Origin: an uncultured Clostridia bacterium
Lineage (GTDB): Bacteria > Bacillota > Clostridia > Christensenellales > UBA1242
Assembly: GCA_944383945.1 (NCBI GenBank)
Contig: CALWRL010000022.1
Location: 1-9,639, forward strand
Direction: 5' to 3'
DNA: 9,639 nt
Both the position numbers and the translations under genes were made by a program. Numbering within the stretch: the first letter of the stretch is position 1; the number at the start of each line of letters is the position of its first letter. Positions 1 to 6,820 of this stretch are shown one piece after another. Below the pieces are notes generated by a model. The model ran no database searches. It was not told the origin of the DNA and saw only the letters and a program-made list of their open reading frames with translations.

Positions 1-75
1 AAATTATAAAGTTTTATTTTAATAAACAAAGTTGATGGTTTGGGTAAATGCAGTTTGTTTGTAAATATATTTATG

Positions 76-2100
76 TTAATCGTTGTTGTTTTGCCATTCA
101 ACATCAATCAATCTGTTAGAATCAAAAAATGAAACATTAGGGCATTGTTTTCTGTGAATTATAATTCCTCTGCCTTGTGAAATAAAACCGATTATATCAT
201 CACCTTCGATAGGACAGCAGCATTTTGCAAATTTTACCATTAAGTTATTAAGCCCTTTAACATTAATTTTTTTATCGCTTGGGGTTGTTTTTGTTTCAAT
301 TCTTTCAATTTGAAATTTTTCTTGTTGTTTTTTAATGTCTAACTGATAAACTTGAATTAATTTACCAGCAAAAACTTTTGCAGAGTATGCTCCGCAACCA
401 ATGCTTGCAAACATTTCATCTATTTCGGAAAAATTATATTTGTCTAGTAAAGCAGTTATATATTTTTTTTCTGTAACTTTTGAAATACTGTAACCCAAAT
501 TTTTAATTGCTTGTTCAAACATCGTTTTTCCATTTTTAATGTTTTCTTCCTTCATTTCCTTTCTAAAAAATGAAAGAATTTTGCTTTTTGCTTGATTTGT
601 TTTAACAACTTTTAGCCAATCTCTTGATGGGCCTTTTGAATTTGGGTTTGTTATAATTTCAACAATATCACCGTTTGACAAAGGTTTTGTTATTGGTTGC
701 ATTTTTCCATTAACTTTTGCACCAACACACTGATTTCCAATTTGAGAATGAATTAAGTAGGCAAAGTCTATTGGTGTTGAATTTTCTGGCATGTGGAGAA
801 CTTTTCCTTTTGGAGATTGAACAAAAATTTCGCCATCGTAAATATCAACTTTTAAAGAATTTATTATATCTTCGCTGGACATATTTTTTTCATTTTCCAT
901 TATTTCTCTAACCCAGCCGAGACGCTCGTCCAAAGAGTCTTGTTTTTGACGCTTTTCTTTATACATCCAGTGAGCAGCAACACCAAACTCTGCTTGGCGA
1001 TGCATTAAAATTGTTCTTATTTGTATTTCAACTGGAACACCTTCAAACAAGATTGTTGTGTGAAGAGATTGATAGCCATTGGATTTTGGAATTGAAATGT
1101 AATCTTTAAATCTGTTTTGAAGCGGAGTAAAATTTTCATTTATCTTTCCTAATAGGGCATAGCAATCGGCAACGGAAGTTAAAATTGCTCTAACGGCAAC
1201 AAGGTCGTAAATTTTATCCATGTCGCCACCTTTTTCAACAAGTTTTTTGCTTATGCTATAAATATGTTTTTTTCTGCCCATTATTTCGCCACTTAAACCA
1301 AGTTCGCGCATAAATTTTTTTATTTGCTGTTTTAAATCTTCAACGGTTTTTTCTCTTTCTATATATCTTTTGTCTACTTCGCGCTTAATTTGTAAATATT
1401 TTTCTGGGTATAACATTTCAAAGGCGATATCTTCAAGTTCGCTTTTTATTGATGAAAGACCAAGCCTTGCAGCGAGAGGAGCAAATAATTCTAGTGTTTG
1501 TTTTGCTTTTTCTGTTGCTTTATTTAAAATTTCTTGATTTGGTTGCAACTGCAAATTTTTTAAGGCTAAATCTGGATTTACCTTTTCTTTCGAAAGGTTA
1601 AAAGATGTTGTGAAATTATCGTCTACAAAAGCAGAGTTATAGTGTTTTATTTCTGCCAAAACAAAACATATTTTTACAAGTATTATTCGAACATCTTTTG
1701 TAAGTGCAAAAAACATCTTCCTAATGTTTTCTGCTTCTTCCTCTTCGGTTTTATAGTCTATTTCAAGCAATTTTTTTAAGCCATGGAGAAAAACAAGAAC
1801 AGATTCGCCATATTCATTCGAAATTGATTCTTTAAATATTTTTCTTTGTTCTTCTATTTCATTTTTTCTAATTTCTTCCTGCTTTCTTTTTGTTTCGTCA
1901 AAGGTTTTTTGTTCTGCTTCTGTTGGCGGAACATAAATAGCAGTTTTAATATATGGATAATATAGATAGCATGAAATAATACATTCTTCGTCTAGATGAA
2001 TTGTTTGAATTGATTTTAATGCATCAAAACAAATTTGTTTTTCAATTGGTGTTGTTGAATTTAAAAAAAGTTTTTTTGCGCTTTCAACTTTATTTTCCAT
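76..2100 (-). CDS. relA: Long RSH-family (p)ppGpp synthetase with degenerate HD hydrolase domain and no ACT domain
   Basis: Cytoplasmic stringent-response enzyme expected to transfer pyrophosphate from ATP to GTP/GDP. The 674-aa protein has, in order, an HD-like region (about 30-230), a synthetase domain (about 255-385), a TGS domain (about 424-484), a helical region and a zinc-finger/CC domain (about 613-662). The synthetase looks intact: G-loop GRKKHIYS (275-282), catalytic Asp in YDL (D299), RFKDY (330-334), NGYQSLHT (341-348) and EIQIRT with E358. RFKD is the form usual in bifunctional Rel rather than the acidic form of proteobacterial RelA. The hydrolase is eroded: CYLYYPYIK (44-52) stands where LLHDVVEDT is expected, and KICFVLAEIK (143-152) where KLADRLHNM is expected. 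The CC domain keeps CCCP (627-630), HR and C653, but the protein stops soon after DVEW, without the roughly 80-residue ACT/RRM domain. It has its own promoter-like sequence and follows a terminator. Synthetase call sure; loss of hydrolase very likely. Confidence 0.93.
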   Translation of the reverse strand: MENKVESAKKLFLNSTTPIEKQICFDALKSIQTIHLDEECIISCYLYYPYIKTAIYVPPTEAEQKTFDETKRKQEEIRKNEIEEQRKIFKESISNEYGESVLVFLHGLKKLLEIDYKTEEEEAENIRKMFFALTKDVRIILVKICFVLAEIKHYNSAFVDDNFTTSFNLSKEKVNPDLALKNLQLQPNQEILNKATEKAKQTLELFAPLAARLGLSSIKSELEDIAFEMLYPEKYLQIKREVDKRYIEREKTVEDLKQQIKKFMRELGLSGEIMGRKKHIYSISKKLVEKGGDMDKIYDLVAVRAILTSVADCYALLGKINENFTPLQNRFKDYISIPKSNGYQSLHTTILFEGVPVEIQIRTILMHRQAEFGVAAHWMYKEKRQKQDSLDERLGWVREIMENEKNMSSEDIINSLKVDIYDGEIFVQSPKGKVLHMPENSTPIDFAYLIHSQIGNQCVGAKVNGKMQPITKPLSNGDIVEIITNPNSKGPSRDWLKVVKTNQAKSKILSFFRKEMKEENIKNGKTMFEQAIKNLGYSISKVTEKKYITALLDKYNFSEIDEMFASIGCGAYSAKVFAGKLIQVYQLDIKKQQEKFQIERIETKTTPSDKKINVKGLNNLMVKFAKCCCPIEGDDIIGFISQGRGIIIHRKQCPNVSFFDSNRLIDVEWQNNND

Positions 2101-2108
2101 ACATTAAT

Positions 2109-2138
2109 TTTATAACAAAAACAAAAAAAAGAAAACAA
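2109..2138 (-). promoter_or_regulatory. Putative promoter of the RSH gene
   Basis: On the minus strand TTGTTT (2138-2133) is followed after 18 nt by TATAAA (2114-2109). The ATG at 2100 lies 8 nt beyond the -10, so the predicted transcript would start at or just before the start codon. There is no Shine-Dalgarno sequence. The -35 overlaps the T-tract of the preceding terminator. In such AT-rich DNA the match is only suggestive. Confidence 0.4.
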
Positions 2139-2162
2139 AAAAAGGCTATCAATTAGCCTTTT
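2137..2162 (-). terminator. Intrinsic terminator after the SpoIIQ-like gene
   Basis: On the minus strand AAAAGGCTA (2162-2154) pairs perfectly with TAGCCTTTT (2148-2140) around a 5-nt loop, a 9-bp stem. A run of seven T follows (2143-2137, overlapping the stem base). It sits 14 nt past the SpoIIQ-like stop codon and separates that transcript from the RSH gene. On the plus strand only a short T-run follows, so its action there is doubtful. Confidence 0.88.
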
Positions 2163-2176
2163 ATTGTTTGTTCAAA

Positions 2177-2788
2177 TTATTTTTCTTCAATGTTTAAATA
2201 ATCTGCTGGATTAACTTCATTTTCGTCCATGAAAAGTTCAAAGTGAAGGTGTGCGCCAGAATTAACTTCGTTTTTAGCACTTGCTGATGTTGTTCCAATT
2301 TTTTGACCTCTTTTAACAGTGTCGCCAACCTTAACTGCAACATCAGAATTTAATGATGCATATTTAGATGTGTAAACTTCGTTGTGCTCAATAACTACAA
2401 CAGTTCCTTCCAAATCGCTAGTGTAAATTTCTGTTACTTTACCTTCCGCTGCTGCTAAAACATCACTTGATTTTGCGCTAACAAGATCTAAACCATGGTG
2501 AGTTTCAAACCAACCCAATGTATCGTTAAAAATTAATTTGTCTGATGAATATACTTTTAAAATAGAGCAGTCGGCAAGTGGCAAATCAAATTTTAAAGCA
2601 TAAGCATCAACTTCTTCTGTTGGGGGGGTGGTGTCAATGTTTAAATCTGAACCTTTGCTTGTTGTTGTCAAAACAACTGTTAGTGTTATCGCAACAATTA
2701 TTAAGCCTGCAAAAATGTAATAGCCATATTTTTTCATGAACGATAAAAATTTTTCTCCTCTTTTGTTAAATTTAATGTTGTTTTCCAT
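2177..2788 (-). CDS. SpoIIQ-like membrane-anchored LytM/M23 peptidase-family protein
   Basis: 203-aa protein with a basic cytoplasmic N-terminus, one membrane helix (about 22-43), a short linker rich in Thr/Pro, and an extracytoplasmic LytM (M23) domain (about 92-198). Zinc ligands are visible: HxxxD (H97, D101) and the second His of HLH (H180-H182). The catalytic-side His usually found in the YGHL/YAHL motif is Ser here (YASL, 143-146), a change also typical of SpoIIQ proteins. In endospore formers SpoIIQ sits in the forespore membrane and contacts SpoIIIAH. The size, anchor and the WFETHHGLDL region fit that family better than a free lytic enzyme. The ATG at 2788 is chosen because GGAGG (2799-2795) lies 6 nt before it; an in-frame GTG at 2818 is poorer. 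It is probably the last gene of a three-gene unit and is followed by a terminator. M23 fold is sure; SpoIIQ role is inferred, and a general cell-wall peptidase remains possible. Confidence 0.85.
   Translation of the reverse strand: MENNIKFNKRGEKFLSFMKKYGYYIFAGLIIVAITLTVVLTTTSKGSDLNIDTTPPTEEVDAYALKFDLPLADCSILKVYSSDKLIFNDTLGWFETHHGLDLVSAKSSDVLAAAEGKVTEIYTSDLEGTVVVIEHNEVYTSKYASLNSDVAVKVGDTVKRGQKIGTTSASAKNEVNSGAHLHFELFMDENEVNPADYLNIEEK
2622..2628. repeat. Seven-base G/C homopolymer inside the SpoIIQ-like gene
   Basis: Seven consecutive G on the plus strand (C on the coding strand) encode part of the TTPP linker (residues 53-56) between membrane anchor and LytM domain. A G/C run of this length stands out in DNA this AT-rich. 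Slippage by one base would remove the whole extracytoplasmic domain. Confidence 0.9.
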
Positions 2789-2794
2789 GTTTTT

Positions 2795-2799
2795 CCTCC
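2795..2799 (-). promoter_or_regulatory. Ribosome-binding site deciding the SpoIIQ-like start
   Basis: On the minus strand TGGAGGAAAAAC directly precedes the ATG at 2788. GGAGG with a 6-nt spacer is a near-ideal Bacillota Shine-Dalgarno sequence and fixes the start ten codons inside the longest open frame. Confidence 0.9.
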
Positions 2800-2807
2800 A
2801 CGCATGA

Positions 2808-2835
2808 ATTATTGACACAATTTATTTGTTTATAC
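2808..2835 (-). promoter_or_regulatory. Possible forespore sigma (SigF/SigG-like) promoter before the SpoIIQ-like gene
   Basis: On the minus strand GTATA (2835-2831) and GTCAATAAT (2816-2808) are separated by 14 nt. Compared with the Bacillus SigF/SigG pattern GyATA and GGnnAnAnT, the -35 matches fully and the -10 matches four of five fixed bases. The spacing is about one base short. Predicted transcription would start about 12 nt before the ATG, just upstream of the Shine-Dalgarno. SigF control would fit a spoIIQ gene, but the match could be chance and it is not known that this organism sporulates. Confidence 0.25.
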
Positions 2836-2842
2836 ATTAAAT

Positions 2843-3220
2843 TTAATAACCGCTTAAAATTAAAGGAAATCCAACGGTTGAGATTTTTCCGTCGAAAGAA
2901 ATTTGTAGATTAATTTTTTTTCCTTCACTAACAACAAAATTGTTAATGTTTTCAACAAAGCAATAATAAATTTCTAAACCTTCATTTTCTAAATTTTGTT
3001 TATCACAAATTTTAGCGTTTGTTTTGCTAATTATTTCTTTTGGAGAAAGGGTTGTTTTAAAAACAATTCCATCTTCTGTTTTTTGATTTTCAATTGTTTC
3101 AATATCAAAAGAAGGAATATTTAATGTTTTTATAATTTGGCTTTCCTTGCTATATAGCATAACACCAAAAATTAAAACACAAACAAAAATAAAAATCCCA
3201 AGTCTTATTTTAAAAACCAT
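2843..3220 (-). CDS. Small membrane-anchored protein of unknown function
   Basis: 125-aa protein that I do not recognise. A short basic N-terminus (MVFKIR) is followed by one hydrophobic helix (about 7-23) with no clear signal-peptidase site, so it is probably a signal anchor. The remaining ~100 residues, predicted outside the membrane, are rich in beta-forming stretches such as GIVFKTTL (51-58), LEIYYCF (82-88), INLQISF (103-109) and STVGFPLIL (114-122). Two cysteines (C72, C87) could pair. It lies 34 nt after the dehydrogenase-like gene and 54 nt before the SpoIIQ-like gene on the same strand, so it is likely cotranscribed and may act at the same membrane as the M23 protein. The ATG at 3220 has no Shine-Dalgarno. 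A TGG-TAATAA sequence 7 nt upstream could serve as an extended -10. Function unknown. Confidence 0.75.
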   Translation of the reverse strand: MVFKIRLGIFIFVCVLIFGVMLYSKESQIIKTLNIPSFDIETIENQKTEDGIVFKTTLSPKEIISKTNAKICDKQNLENEGLEIYYCFVENINNFVVSEGKKINLQISFDGKISTVGFPLILSGY

Positions 3221-3254
3221 GGGATAATTATTACCAAATATTTTTATTTAAAAC

Positions 3255-4448
3255 TTAGCCAACATTTAAGTAGCCATATCTAGACAACAAGCTTGGCAAA
3301 AATTGATTTTCTAAAAGAGGTAGAATTTGTAAAGAAGAAAACAATTCTTGTTCGTCAATCATTCTAATTTTGTTTTCATCAGAATTGATTGCTTTTAATT
3401 TATTTGTGAATTTTGATGTTATGTTGCAAAAATTTAATGCATTTTCAAAAATTTTCGTTCTATTTGCTTGAATTTTTAATCTTAAATTTTGATTTAATAG
3501 GCAATTTGTTTGGTTGATAAATTCGTTAAACTTTTCTTCAACGTTGCTAAAAGTTGAAAAATTTTGGTTTATTGGAATTTTAGAAATTATGTTTTTAATT
3601 TTTTCGTAATTAGGTATGTTCTTTGGAATTACCATTTTTTGATTAAAATATTTTAAATAACTTACAAATAAAACACGGCTACAAAGCAAACACTTTTCTC
3701 CAAAATTATGTTTTAAAGTGGAGCAGTTTAATTTTGATGCTAAAATAATAGCGTTAGATTTATAATCATTTTTTAAAATTTGAGAAATGTCAAAAATGTA
3801 GTCCATTAAATTTAAAATTGCAAATTCTTTGGATAGTGATAGCCAGCCTGTTAGTTCCTCTATTTTTTTAATTTTTCCATCTAACTCAAAAGTTGGAACA
3901 ATATTTTCACCAAGTAAAATTTCTTTTGTTTTTAAAGAAAAAGATTTTTCTAAAAGAGAAATTGAAAAACAAAGAGAAGAATTAATAAAACTATTTGGGC
4001 TTTTATGAATTATTGCTTCATCTAAAAAAACCTTTGAAGGATATTTTGTTTCAACATATTTTGGTATTCCATCATTTAAAATTGCAACATTATTAAAAAT
4101 TCCAAAATGGGTTATTGTTGTTGGAAGAACAATAACCGGAAGGTTTAATTTTTCTCCAACAATTTTTGCAACATCGCAAACAGTTCCTGCACCAAGGGCA
4201 ACAATAACATTTGCACCTTTAACTTTAGAACAGGTTTTTAATATGTTGTCACTGCAACATTTTGTTGACGAAAGACAATGAAACCAAAAAGTTATTTTGT
4301 TTTCGTTTAGCAAATTAGAAAGCATTTGAGAATATTGTTTTTTGGGTGTTGGAGATGTTATTATAAAAACATTTCCATAATTTTTGATTTCTTTAACAAA
4401 TTTTAAAACTGCGTTTTTTTCAAAAATTACATCGTTATGATTTTCCAT
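3255..4448 (-). CDS. Glycerol-1-phosphate dehydrogenase-fold protein lacking the metal ligands (probable pseudoenzyme)
   Basis: 397-aa protein of the iron-containing alcohol dehydrogenase / dehydroquinate synthase superfamily, closest by eye to sn-glycerol-1-phosphate dehydrogenases. The dinucleotide-binding half is recognisable: VIVALGAGTVCDVAK (81-95), LPVIVLPTTITHFGI (103-117), and PSKVFLDEAII (137-147), matching the family segment ending in an Asp before the first C-terminal helix. In active members the metal is held by an Asp in a GCGD/GIGD segment and two His, the second in HGE. Here the first segment reads SSLCFSIS (157-164) with no Asp. The HGE segment reads FGEK (249-252), and no SEH-like first His motif is seen; H247 is the only nearby His. 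The protein is about 40 residues longer than usual, with a Lys/Asn-rich C-terminal half. It is the first gene of the minus-strand unit, with an extended -10 (TGATATAAC) 6 nt before its ATG. Fold is likely; loss of metal-dependent activity is inferred. Confidence 0.75.
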   Translation of the reverse strand: MENHNDVIFEKNAVLKFVKEIKNYGNVFIITSPTPKKQYSQMLSNLLNENKITFWFHCLSSTKCCSDNILKTCSKVKGANVIVALGAGTVCDVAKIVGEKLNLPVIVLPTTITHFGIFNNVAILNDGIPKYVETKYPSKVFLDEAIIHKSPNSFINSSLCFSISLLEKSFSLKTKEILLGENIVPTFELDGKIKKIEELTGWLSLSKEFAILNLMDYIFDISQILKNDYKSNAIILASKLNCSTLKHNFGEKCLLCSRVLFVSYLKYFNQKMVIPKNIPNYEKIKNIISKIPINQNFSTFSNVEEKFNEFINQTNCLLNQNLRLKIQANRTKIFENALNFCNITSKFTNKLKAINSDENKIRMIDEQELFSSLQILPLLENQFLPSLLSRYGYLNVG

Positions 4449-4454
4449 GGCTTT

Positions 4455-4463
4455 GTTATATCA
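4455..4463 (-). promoter_or_regulatory. Extended -10 promoter element of the dehydrogenase-like gene
   Basis: TGATATAAC on the minus strand (4463-4455) is a TGnTATAAC extended -10. The start codon follows after only 6 nt, so the transcript would begin at about the ATG. No good -35 is seen at the usual distance, which extended -10 promoters tolerate. No Shine-Dalgarno at a usable distance. Confidence 0.45.
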
Positions 4464-4495
4464 CCAATGTATTTAAAAAAAATCTCAAAAAAAAA

Positions 4496-4534
4496 CGAAA
4501 AATCGCGAAAAATATTTTAAGTTAACAAGTTAAA
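4496..4534 (+). repeat. Two pairs of short direct repeats in the divergent intergenic region
   Basis: CGAAAAAT occurs at 4496-4503 and again at 4506-4513, a 10-nt period close to one helical turn. AAGTTAA occurs at 4519-4525 and 4528-4534, with the palindrome GTTAAC inside. They lie between the two divergent starts (4448 and 4579), next to A-tracts. They could be regulator sites or simply low-complexity AT-rich sequence. Confidence 0.45.
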
Positions 4535-4543
4535 TGAAATGTT

Positions 4544-4571
4544 TTGTTATGAGAGAAAAAAGATGTAAAAT
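4544..4571 (+). promoter_or_regulatory. Putative promoter of recD2-comFC
   Basis: TTGTTA (4544-4549), a 16-nt spacer and TAAAAT (4566-4571), with TG immediately before the hexamer. The ATG chosen for recD2 (4579) is 7 nt further on. No Shine-Dalgarno is present, so the message may be leaderless. If this promoter is right, upstream ATGs at 4534 and 4549 would not be transcribed and cannot be the start. Confidence 0.4.
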
Positions 4572-4578
4572 TAATTTG

Positions 4579-6819
4579 ATGATTGACATTGAAGGAATTG
4601 TTGAAAGAATTGTTTTTAGGAACGAAGAAAACGGTTACACTGTTGCGGTTGTTTCATGCGAAGAAGATGAAGTTACAGTTGTTGGAAAATTTTTAAACAT
4701 TAACATTGGGCAAGTTTTAAAGTTGTATGGAAGTTTTGGCGAATCGAAATATGGCGAACAATTTGAAGTTAAAAGTTATGAAAATGTAGCGCCAAAAACT
4801 GAAAAGGGTATTATAAGATATTTGTCTAGTGGATTAATTAAAGGGGTTGGGCCTGTTACCGCAAAAGCAATTGTTGATGCTTTTGGCAAAGACACGCTAG
4901 AAGTTATTGAATTTAATCCGTCAAAATTGCTTTCGGTTAAAGGAATTTCTAAAAAGAAAATTGAAGTTATAACAAGCTCGTTTTTAGATGTTAAAGAAAT
5001 GCAAAACGCAATGATTTTTCTTCAAACATATAATATTTCTTCCAATTTAGCGATAAAAATTTATGAGCATTACAAAGATTTAACTGTTGAACTAGTTAAA
5101 CAAAACCCTTATCGCTTGGTTGAGGACATAAGCGGAATTGGTTTTGCAAGTGCAGATAAAATTGCAATGAACATGGGAATTGAAAAAAATAGTTTGTTTC
5201 GTGTTAGGGCTGGAATTTTGCATTTGTTGTCGGAGGCTTCGGAAAAGGGAGGCCACACATATCAATTTAGGGCAAAAATAGACAATATGCTTAGCGAGCT
5301 TTTAGGGTTGGAAAAGGAAGAAACATTAGATTTGTCAACAAAAGTTTATGAAATTTTGCAAAAAGAAAATCTAATAAAAGTTATTTGGAAGGAAAATAAA
5401 GAAATAATAATTTTAACTAAATTTTATTTTATTGAACATTCCGTTGCGGCAAAACTTGCATTATTACAAAATTCTGCAATTCAACTAAACATAAACCTAG
5501 AAAGCGAAATTTCTCAATATCAAAACAAAAAAAATATATTGCTTCATGAGGACCAAAAAAATGCAATTTCCCTTGCAATAAATTCTGGCGTTTGCGTTAT
5601 AACAGGCGGGCCGGGAACAGGAAAAACAACAATTATTTCTTGTGTTTTAGACATATTAAAGATGTTAAACAAAAAAACATTGCTACTTGCACCAACAGGA
5701 AGAGCGGCAAAAAGGCTTTCCGAAACAACAGGGTTAGATGCGAAAACAATTCATAGAGCTTTGGAAATTAACTTTAAACAAGATAGGGGAGTTTTTGTTT
5801 ACAATGAAAACAATCCTTTGCAATGTGATGCTGTTGTTGTTGATGAAGTTTCCATGGTTGACATTAACTTAATTTACAATCTTTTAAAAGCAATACCAAA
5901 AGGTTGCAAGTTGATTTTGGTTGGAGATAAAGACCAGTTGCCTAGCGTTGGGGCGGGAAATGTTTTGGCAGATATTTTAAACAGCCAAATAATACCTGTT
6001 GCAAATTTAACAAAAATTTATAGGCAACAAGATAAAAGTTTAATTGTTTCAAACGCTCACTTGATAAATAATGGCGAAATGCCTATTATTGATAATAAAA
6101 GCAACGACTTTTTTTTCGAGCAAAAAGAAAATCCACAACAAACTTTTGAAACAGTTATAGACATGGCAATAAACAGAATTCCAAAGTTTGCTAAAACAAT
6201 TCCAAACAAAATTCAAATTCTTGCTCCTTTAAAAGCTGGCGTTTGTGGAATTGAAAATTTAAACAATCAACTTCAATCAAAAATTAATCCATCTTCTAAT
6301 TTAAAATCTGAAATTGCTATTGGCTCTTATCTATTAAGAGAGGGCGATAAAGTTATGCAAACTTCTAACAATTACAATTTAGAGTGGAAAAAGCCAAATG
6401 AAAATGAGTATTTAGATGAATTTGGGAAAGGCGTTTTTAATGGCGATATTGGAACGATTTCTAAAATAGACAAACAAACCGGAGAAGTTGAAGTTGTTTT
6501 TGATGATAAAAAAATTGTTTTATATCCAAGAAGCGAGTTAAATCAAATTTCGCTTGCCTATGCAATAACAATTCATAAAAGTCAGGGAAGCGAATTCGAT
6601 TTTATTATTATTCCAATTGTTGCGGGGCCAAGTTTATTTTTAACAAGAAATTTAATTTACACTGCTGTTACAAGAGCAAAAAAAATGGTTGTGTTGGTTG
6701 GAGATAAACAAGTGCTTGCTAGAATGATTAAAAACTCTCACACAGCAAAGCGTTACACCCTTTTGTGCGATTTTTTAATTGAAGAAAACAATAAAATGAA
6801 AAAACTTTTTGGAGATTAA
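4579..6819 (+). CDS. recD2: RecD2-type superfamily 1B DNA helicase
   Basis: 746-aa ATP-dependent 5'-3' DNA helicase of the RecD2 (RecBC-independent) family, involved in DNA repair and replication-fork maintenance. Order of domains: N-terminal OB-like domain (about 1-72), helix-hairpin-helix regions (about 78-135 with GLIKGVGPVTAKAI and LLSVKGISKKK, and about 176-200 with ISGIGFASADKIA), then the helicase core. Motifs: Walker A GGPGTGKTT (343-351), APTGRAAKR (371-379), Walker B VVVDEVSMVD (419-428), GDKDQLPSVG (449-458), YAITIHKSQGSEFD (661-674) and YTAVTRAKK (694-702). All are intact and the length is normal. The ATG at 4579 is chosen because family members begin about five residues before GIVERI; an in-frame extension to 4534 adds 15 atypical residues. 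The stop codon is one nucleotide before comFC, so the two are cotranscribed and probably translationally coupled. Confidence 0.95.
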   Translation: MIDIEGIVERIVFRNEENGYTVAVVSCEEDEVTVVGKFLNINIGQVLKLYGSFGESKYGEQFEVKSYENVAPKTEKGIIRYLSSGLIKGVGPVTAKAIVDAFGKDTLEVIEFNPSKLLSVKGISKKKIEVITSSFLDVKEMQNAMIFLQTYNISSNLAIKIYEHYKDLTVELVKQNPYRLVEDISGIGFASADKIAMNMGIEKNSLFRVRAGILHLLSEASEKGGHTYQFRAKIDNMLSELLGLEKEETLDLSTKVYEILQKENLIKVIWKENKEIIILTKFYFIEHSVAAKLALLQNSAIQLNINLESEISQYQNKKNILLHEDQKNAISLAINSGVCVITGGPGTGKTTIISCVLDILKMLNKKTLLLAPTGRAAKRLSETTGLDAKTIHRALEINFKQDRGVFVYNENNPLQCDAVVVDEVSMVDINLIYNLLKAIPKGCKLILVGDKDQLPSVGAGNVLADILNSQIIPVANLTKIYRQQDKSLIVSNAHLINNGEMPIIDNKSNDFFFEQKENPQQTFETVIDMAINRIPKFAKTIPNKIQILAPLKAGVCGIENLNNQLQSKINPSSNLKSEIAIGSYLLREGDKVMQTSNNYNLEWKKPNENEYLDEFGKGVFNGDIGTISKIDKQTGEVEVVFDDKKIVLYPRSELNQISLAYAITIHKSQGSEFDFIIIPIVAGPSLFLTRNLIYTAVTRAKKMVVLVGDKQVLARMIKNSHTAKRYTLLCDFLIEENNKMKKLFGD
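6811..6814 (+). promoter_or_regulatory. Ribosome-binding site of comFC inside recD2
   Basis: GGAG within the last sense codons of recD2 lies 6 nt before the ATG at 6821. This decides the comFC start over an in-frame TTG at 6809, and suggests that ribosomes finishing recD2 can re-initiate on comFC. Confidence 0.8.
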
Positions 6820-6820
6820 A

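Noticed and set aside
1..75. AT-only imperfect inverted repeat downstream of the RSH stop as a terminator
   Set aside because: The stem is short, mismatched and lacks G-C pairs, and no clear T-tract follows before the window edge.
717..911. Plus-strand 64-codon open frame
   Set aside because: It lies wholly inside the RSH gene on the opposite strand. Its translation has no family resemblance and it has no ribosome-binding site.
2789..2818. GTG start ten codons upstream for the SpoIIQ-like gene
   Set aside because: The ATG at 2788 has a near-perfect GGAGG at the right distance, while the GTG has none.
4534..4578. N-terminal extension of RecD2 from the ATG at 4534 or 4549
   Set aside because: The added residues do not resemble RecD2 N-termini, neither ATG has a ribosome-binding site, and the likely promoter lies over this stretch.
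6809..6820. TTG start four codons upstream for comFC
   Set aside because: It would overlap recD2 and consume the GGAG that serves the ATG at 6821.
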